Source of the DNA: Chromatocurvus sp046260765
GTDB taxonomy: Bacteria > Pseudomonadota > Gammaproteobacteria > Pseudomonadales > Halieaceae
DNA length: 64,000 bases
NCBI GenBank assembly: GCA_046260765.1
Contig: JBHEOO010000011.1
Location: 1 to 64,000, forward strand
Direction: 5' to 3'
Shown: positions 59,774 to 64,000 of the stretch, piece after piece
How the letters are laid out: every line of letters starts with the position of its first letter
Position numbering within the stretch: position 1 is the stretch's first letter
Made by a program: the position numbers and the translations under genes
The notes under the pieces: model-generated
The model's database searches: none
Told to the model about the DNA's origin: nothing
Seen by the model: only the letters and a program-made list of their open reading frames with translations

Positions 59774-61222
59774 ATGGATCAGGGTTGGGGTGATTACGAC
59801 GCCGCGGGGTTCTACGATGAACTGTTTACCCCGAAGGGCAGTCCCCGGGTGGCAGCACGGCAGGCGGTGAACATGCTCGGCAAACTTCCCGATGGCGAGC
59901 TGGATGCCAGGCGCACCGCCGCAGAAGTTGCCATCCGCGAGATGGGGATCTCGTTCACGGTCTATACCGAGGGTGGCAACATCGACCGTGCCTGGCCTTT
60001 CGATATTATCCCCAGGATCATCACCGAGCGCGAGTGGCGCAACGTCAGTCGCGGACTCGCCCAGCGCAGTCGTGCCCTCAACTGCTTTATCGACGATATC
60101 TACAATCGCCAGAAGATCCTTGCCGATGGCAAAGTGCCCGCAGACATCGTGCTTGAGTCTTCCAATTACAAGGAAGCCTGCGCCGGTGCCTCGCCGCGAT
60201 TCGGCGTCTGGGCGCACATCTGCGGCAGCGACCTTGTGCGCAATTCTGACGGCAAGCTGTACGTGCTCGAAGACAACCTGCGCGTGCCCTCGGGTGTGTC
60301 CTACATGCTGGAAAACCGCGAAATTACCAAACGCGTGCTGCCCGAACTGTTCGAGAACTACAGCATCCTGCCGATAGACGATTACCCGTCCCAGCTTTAC
60401 GCAACGCTCGCCTCCCTGTCGCCCCGGGAACGCAAGCGTCCCTGCGTCGTGGTGCTGACGCCGGGCATCTACAACTCTGCCTATTTTGAGCACGCCTTCC
60501 TGGCTCAGGGCATGGGTGCGGAACTGGTGGAGGGCGCTGATCTTCTGGTGGATGACGAGGACTGCGTTTACATGCGTACCGTGGACGGACCGATTCGCGT
60601 CGACGTGATTTACCGGCGCATCGACGAGGAATTCATGGATCCCGAGGTGTTCCGCGAAGATTCCACGCTCGGCGTGCCAGGACTGATGCGCGCCTGGCGG
60701 GCCGGCAAGGTGGCGATTGCCAATGCTCCGGGGGCCGGAGTGGCCGACGATAAGGTCGTGTACGCCTTTGTGCCCGAGATGATTCGCTATTACCTGGGCG
60801 AGGAGCCCCTGCTGCGTTCGGTGCCAACCTACCTGTGCATGCTGGAGAAGGACCGCGAGTATGTGCTGTCGCACCTGGACGAACTGGTGGTCAAGCCGGC
60901 GAATGAGTCCGGAGGCTACGGCATTATGGTGGGGCCGCACAGCGACGAGGCCACCCGGCGGCGGTTTGCAAAGCTGATCGAAACAAACCCACGGAATTAC
61001 ATCGCCCAGCCGACGCTGGCACTGTCGACGGCACCGACATTCATCGATGACAGCGTGCAGCCGCGCCACCTCGATCTGCGGCCGTTCATTCTGCAGGGGC
61101 GCGATACCTATGTAACTGCCGGCGGCCTGACCCGGGTTGCCATGGTGAAGGGGTCGCTGGTAGTCAATTCCTCCCAGGGCGGTGGCAGCAAGGACACCTG
61201 GATTGTGGAGGGCAAATCATGA
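59774..61222 (+). CDS. Circularly permuted ATP-grasp type 2 protein (COG2308)
   Basis: The 482-residue protein shows the family motifs YDELFTPKGSPR, LNCFIDDIYNRQKIL, YVLEDNLRVPSGVSYML, IDVIYRR-like VDVIYRRIDEEFMDP, VVKPANESGGYGIMVGP and QGRDTYVTAGGLTRVA. It is expected to ligate an amino group to a carboxylate using ATP. CGGAGG precedes ATG 59774. It heads a three-gene run and is a known companion of Anbu. Confidence 0.94.
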   Translation: MDQGWGDYDAAGFYDELFTPKGSPRVAARQAVNMLGKLPDGELDARRTAAEVAIREMGISFTVYTEGGNIDRAWPFDIIPRIITEREWRNVSRGLAQRSRALNCFIDDIYNRQKILADGKVPADIVLESSNYKEACAGASPRFGVWAHICGSDLVRNSDGKLYVLEDNLRVPSGVSYMLENREITKRVLPELFENYSILPIDDYPSQLYATLASLSPRERKRPCVVVLTPGIYNSAYFEHAFLAQGMGAELVEGADLLVDDEDCVYMRTVDGPIRVDVIYRRIDEEFMDPEVFREDSTLGVPGLMRAWRAGKVAIANAPGAGVADDKVVYAFVPEMIRYYLGEEPLLRSVPTYLCMLEKDREYVLSHLDELVVKPANESGGYGIMVGPHSDEATRRRFAKLIETNPRNYIAQPTLALSTAPTFIDDSVQPRHLDLRPFILQGRDTYVTAGGLTRVAMVKGSLVVNSSQGGGSKDTWIVEGKS

Positions 61223-62157
61223 CCATGCTATCGAGAGTGGCGGAGCGGGTGTACTGGATGTCGCGCTATCTGGAGCGCGCGGAAAACGCTGCGCGCCTGG
61301 TCGATGCCTACCACCACATGGTTATGGATATCCCCCGGGACTCCCAGCCCGGCTGGGATATTCTGGTGCGCATCCTGGCTGCCAACCCGATTTTCGGCGA
61401 ATACTTCCGCGTACCCAATGAGCAGAACGTGGTGAAACTGCTGGTGGCTGAGTCCGGCGCGGCGTGCAGTATTCCCTATGCAGTGCACGCGGCGCGGGAA
61501 AATGTTCGCACCACCCGGGATGTATTGCCCGACGAAGTCTGGGAACTGGTCAACGAGCTGCATATATATGCCCGAGAGCATTCGGGAAACTCAGTTGGCC
61601 GGCGCAACCGGCAGCAGTTCCTGCAGGAGATCGTCTCGCGCAGCCAGGTGATTACCGGGGTGCTCAACAGCACGCTGTGCCGTGATCACACCTACCGTTT
61701 CGTCAAGATCGGGCAACTGCTGGAGCGTGCCGACATGACCACGCGAATCATTGACGTCGGTGCTGCGGATATCCTCGAGAAAGAGGGTGCGCACGAGGCC
61801 ATTGACCATCTGCTCTGGGGCACACTGCTGAAGTCACTGTCGGCGCTGGGCGCCTACCGGCGTATGATCGGGCCGCTGGTGGAGAAAAACGCGGCGGTGG
61901 ATTTCGTGTTTCTCGAGCCGGCCTTCCCGCGCTCGCTCGCGTTCTGCCTGCGCGGCATTCGCGAGGAGCTCAGCCCACTGTCAAACCATACCCAGGCGGT
62001 GAAAATGGTCGACCGCGCGCGGCGCAAGCTGAGACGCTTTGAGTCGGAAAAATACGGCCGGGATGAACTGCATCGTTATATTGATGACCTGCAGGTGGTG
62101 TTGAGCCAGGTGCACGCCGCGATCAGCGACACCTGGTTCCGGTTTGATACACGATGA
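61219..62157 (+). CDS. Alpha-E domain protein (DUF403, COG2307)
   Basis: The 312-residue helical protein begins MTMLSRVAERVYWMSRYLER, the diagnostic start, followed by AENAARLVDAYHHM, FVKIGQLLERADMTTRIIDV and CLRGIREEL. Function is unknown; it always travels with the permuted ATP-grasp. It overlaps both neighbours by ATGA. Confidence 0.94.
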   Translation: MTMLSRVAERVYWMSRYLERAENAARLVDAYHHMVMDIPRDSQPGWDILVRILAANPIFGEYFRVPNEQNVVKLLVAESGAACSIPYAVHAARENVRTTRDVLPDEVWELVNELHIYAREHSGNSVGRRNRQQFLQEIVSRSQVITGVLNSTLCRDHTYRFVKIGQLLERADMTTRIIDVGAADILEKEGAHEAIDHLLWGTLLKSLSALGAYRRMIGPLVEKNAAVDFVFLEPAFPRSLAFCLRGIREELSPLSNHTQAVKMVDRARRKLRRFESEKYGRDELHRYIDDLQVVLSQVHAAISDTWFRFDTR

Positions 62158-63179
62158 AGCGATTCCGCTGCGATTGCGGCAGCCAGGTTTTTTTCGACAG
62201 CGACCACTGCGTCGCCTGCGGGAAACGGCTGGGTTTCGATCCGGTAACGCGCAACATGCGCACGCTCAGCAAGGGCGATGATGGGCTGTATTGCGCCGCA
62301 GACGGGGAACAGTTCCGCCTCTGCGACAATGGTGAAATCTACAATGTATGCAACTGGCTGCGACCCGCGGCGGCCTCGCACCCGCTCTGCTTCGGCTGTC
62401 AGTTCAACCGCACGGTGCCCAACCAGTCACTGCCGGACAACGACCGTCGCTGGCGCGTGCTGGAAGAGGGCAAGAAGCGGCTCTTTTTCACGCTCATGCA
62501 GCTGCAGGTGCCGCTGGTCAGCGGCTGGGAAGATCCCCGCTATGGCCTGCTGTTCGATTTTATCGAAGACGGCCGCAGTCGTGACATGTTTGCCGAGAGC
62601 TTTGCGACAACCGGGTATCTCGGCGGCGTTATCACCATCAATACCCTGGAGGCCGACGATGTTGCGCGCACCCAGGTGCGGCACCAGATGAATGAAAGCT
62701 ACCGCACGGTGCTTGGCCATCTGCGTCATGAGTCCGGCCATTACTTCTGGAGTCGGCTGGAGCCGGACGCACAGACCCGCGAGGCTTTCGGCCAGACCTT
62801 TGGCGACGACAGTCGCGACTATGCCGGCGCGCTGCAGTACCACTATAGCCACGGTCCGGTCTCCAACTGGCGCGATCACTACATCAGTGCCTATGCCAGT
62901 GTGCATCCCACCGAGGACTGGGCCGAGTGCTGGGGTCACTACCTGCACATTTACGATGCGCTGGAAACCGCCGCCACTCAGGGCCTGGTCTACCGCGCGC
63001 CTGCAGAAATGTGCATGGCCGAACGCATCTCAGTGTGGATGGATATCAGCACAACCCTGAATGAGCTGAACCGCAGTATGGGTCTGGGCGATGCCTACCC
63101 CTTCTCCATCAACCGGCACGTGGCCAACAAGCTGGAATTTGTGGACCGGATTATCCGGCTGCTGCAAACACGTCGCTGA
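62154..63179 (+). CDS. Putative zinc-binding metallopeptidase with N-terminal zinc ribbon
   Basis: The 341-residue protein has an N-terminal zinc-ribbon-like segment (CDCGS...CVACGKRL, later LCFGCQFN) and the catalytic LRHESGHYFWSRL (HExxH), with further candidate ligands in SVHPTEDWAECWGHYLHIYD. This matches the Peptidase_Mx type. It occupies the position where a transglutaminase-like gene is often found in such clusters. Confidence 0.88.
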   Translation: MKRFRCDCGSQVFFDSDHCVACGKRLGFDPVTRNMRTLSKGDDGLYCAADGEQFRLCDNGEIYNVCNWLRPAAASHPLCFGCQFNRTVPNQSLPDNDRRWRVLEEGKKRLFFTLMQLQVPLVSGWEDPRYGLLFDFIEDGRSRDMFAESFATTGYLGGVITINTLEADDVARTQVRHQMNESYRTVLGHLRHESGHYFWSRLEPDAQTREAFGQTFGDDSRDYAGALQYHYSHGPVSNWRDHYISAYASVHPTEDWAECWGHYLHIYDALETAATQGLVYRAPAEMCMAERISVWMDISTTLNELNRSMGLGDAYPFSINRHVANKLEFVDRIIRLLQTRR

Positions 63180-63900
63180 GCGGCGGCAGGTTGTCAAACG
63201 CCATGCGAATATTGTCATCCCAGCTCTGCCGCAGCTGGGCGAGGTAGGGATGGTTCTCCTCCAGCATGATATAGCGGCTGTAGGGCTGCAGGCTGTCTCT
63301 CTCGTAAAAGAGGCACTCAAGGGGTGGGCCCACTGTGGCATTGGAGCGCATGGTGGAATCGATGGAGACCAGCGCACAGCGCATGGCGGTTTCGACCGGG
63401 GTATGCGGACGAATGATCCGGTCGAGAATCGGCTTGCCGTACTTGGTCTCGCCGATCTGCAGGTAGGGGTACAGGTCGGAGGCGGTAATATGGTTGCCCT
63501 CGGGGTAGACCATATATAATTCCGGCTGCTGTCCCTTGACCTGGCCGCCAAGAATGAAGCTCGCGCTGGGTGAAAATCCTGCGTTGGGCCCGCCTTTCTT
63601 GGCGTACTTGGCCTGCTCGGCCAGGCTGAGCTCGCCGAGGTAGTCAGCGATATCGCTGACATAGCGCGCCTTGAAGATGTTGAACTCGTTGTCTTCTTCA
63701 ATATCCCGCTGCAGCTGGGCAATCACGGCCTGGCTGGTCGCAAGGTTGCCAGCGGTAAGAATGACCAGCGAGCGGTCATGCGGCACGCAGAAACGGTGCA
63801 TCTTGCTGTAGGTGCTGACCCGGTCGGGACCGGCGTTGGTCCGGGAATCGGAGCAGAACACCAGACCCTCGTCCAGGGCGATAGCGAGGCAATAGGTCAT
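63151..63900 (-). CDS. Anbu, ancestral beta-subunit proteasome-like peptidase
   Basis: The 249-residue protein begins MTYCLAIALDEGLVFCSDSR. After Met removal Thr1 is the nucleophile, with Asp17 in CSDSRTNAG and a Lys near 32, the Ntn-hydrolase triad of Anbu. Also typical are TAGNLATSQAVI, SFILGGQVKG, YPEGNHITAS and KPILDRIIRP. Anbu forms open-ring or helical assemblies. It converges on the metallopeptidase gene, overlapping by 29 bases. Confidence 0.94.
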   Translation of the reverse strand: MTYCLAIALDEGLVFCSDSRTNAGPDRVSTYSKMHRFCVPHDRSLVILTAGNLATSQAVIAQLQRDIEEDNEFNIFKARYVSDIADYLGELSLAEQAKYAKKGGPNAGFSPSASFILGGQVKGQQPELYMVYPEGNHITASDLYPYLQIGETKYGKPILDRIIRPHTPVETAMRCALVSIDSTMRSNATVGPPLECLFYERDSLQPYSRYIMLEENHPYLAQLRQSWDDNIRMAFDNLPPLSDVFAAAG

Positions 63901-64000
63901 CGTTTACGTGGAATATCCGGCGCAGGGGGCGAGTAGCAACATGCGCAGAGAATACGGATTTGGGTAGGTAAAAGCTACTCCGGGCTCGACGCCCCGTCCT
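63901..64000. other. Upstream of Anbu, no feature seen
   Basis: One hundred bases hold the presumed Anbu promoter; no clear -35/-10 pair or further gene is visible. Confidence 0.4.

Overview
The window is a GC-rich stretch of a gammaproteobacterial chromosome. The clearest taxonomic signal is the gene order nnr-tsaE-amiB-mutL-miaA-hfq-hflX-hflK-hflC-(DUF2065)-hisZ-purA, with orn, queG, rsgA and psd just upstream, which is a typical gammaproteobacterial block. A marine, Halieaceae-like or related lineage is my guess from overall protein character, not something the sequence proves. It is a draft scaffold with two N runs (794-803 and 54033-54131). I recognised no tRNA, rRNA, CRISPR array or complete insertion sequence.

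Layout. (1) 1-1650 is a damaged or badly assembled edge: an enoyl-CoA hydratase fragment runs in frame into a DUF222/HNH endonuclease, which is broken by a gap in a hexanucleotide repeat, followed by a remnant of a MNT-type nucleotidyltransferase. (2) 1651-8957 holds ordinary genes: Tex, a divergent LysR/pirin pair, and a tight plus-strand run of small lipoprotein, glutamate-type symporter, glyoxalase II-like hydrolase and DUF2288. (3) 8947-23685 (minus) is a compact 13-gene transcription unit and the most interesting part of the window. It encodes a MotA/TolQ/ExbB-type channel subunit, two von Willebrand factor A proteins whose single N-terminal membrane helix carries an Asp placed as in ExbD/TolR, an Hsp70/actin-like protein, a PEGA-repeat protein with a SUMF1 fold, a TonB_C-like periplasmic protein, a repeat-containing membrane protein, four lipoproteins and a lipoprotein M48 protease. 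I read it as a candidate uncharacterised proton-motive-force-coupled envelope machine. A palindrome sits between the predicted -35 and -10 of its promoter. (4) 23816-38062 holds assorted metabolism and RNA genes: thioesterase, ggt, pdxH, lipocalin-like, cinA, ParA, msrC, asnS, rnb, PIN-PhoH, an outer-membrane-like protein and psd. (5) 38071-54159 is the rsgA-orn-queG region and the nnr-to-purA superoperon, covering NAD(P)HX repair, t6A and i6A tRNA modification, cell-wall amidase, mismatch repair, Hfq, the HflX GTPase, the HflKC regulator of FtsH, HisZ and PurA. (6) 54195-59618 (minus) has a truncated AraC-type gene, an HtpX-like protease with its LemA partner and a molybdopterin oxidoreductase. 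(7) 59774-63900 is an Anbu (bacterial proteasome-like) neighbourhood: circularly permuted ATP-grasp, alpha-E protein, a zinc metallopeptidase and, converging on it, Anbu itself.

The genome is compact: many neighbours overlap by ATGA or TGATG, and four convergent pairs overlap at their stops. Several loci carry short recent-looking tandem repeats (MutL linker, tsaE 3' end, downstream of orn, phoH leader). Both N gaps can be interpreted from reading frame: the purA gap probably hides no missing base, and the HNH gap has the wrong length modulo 3.
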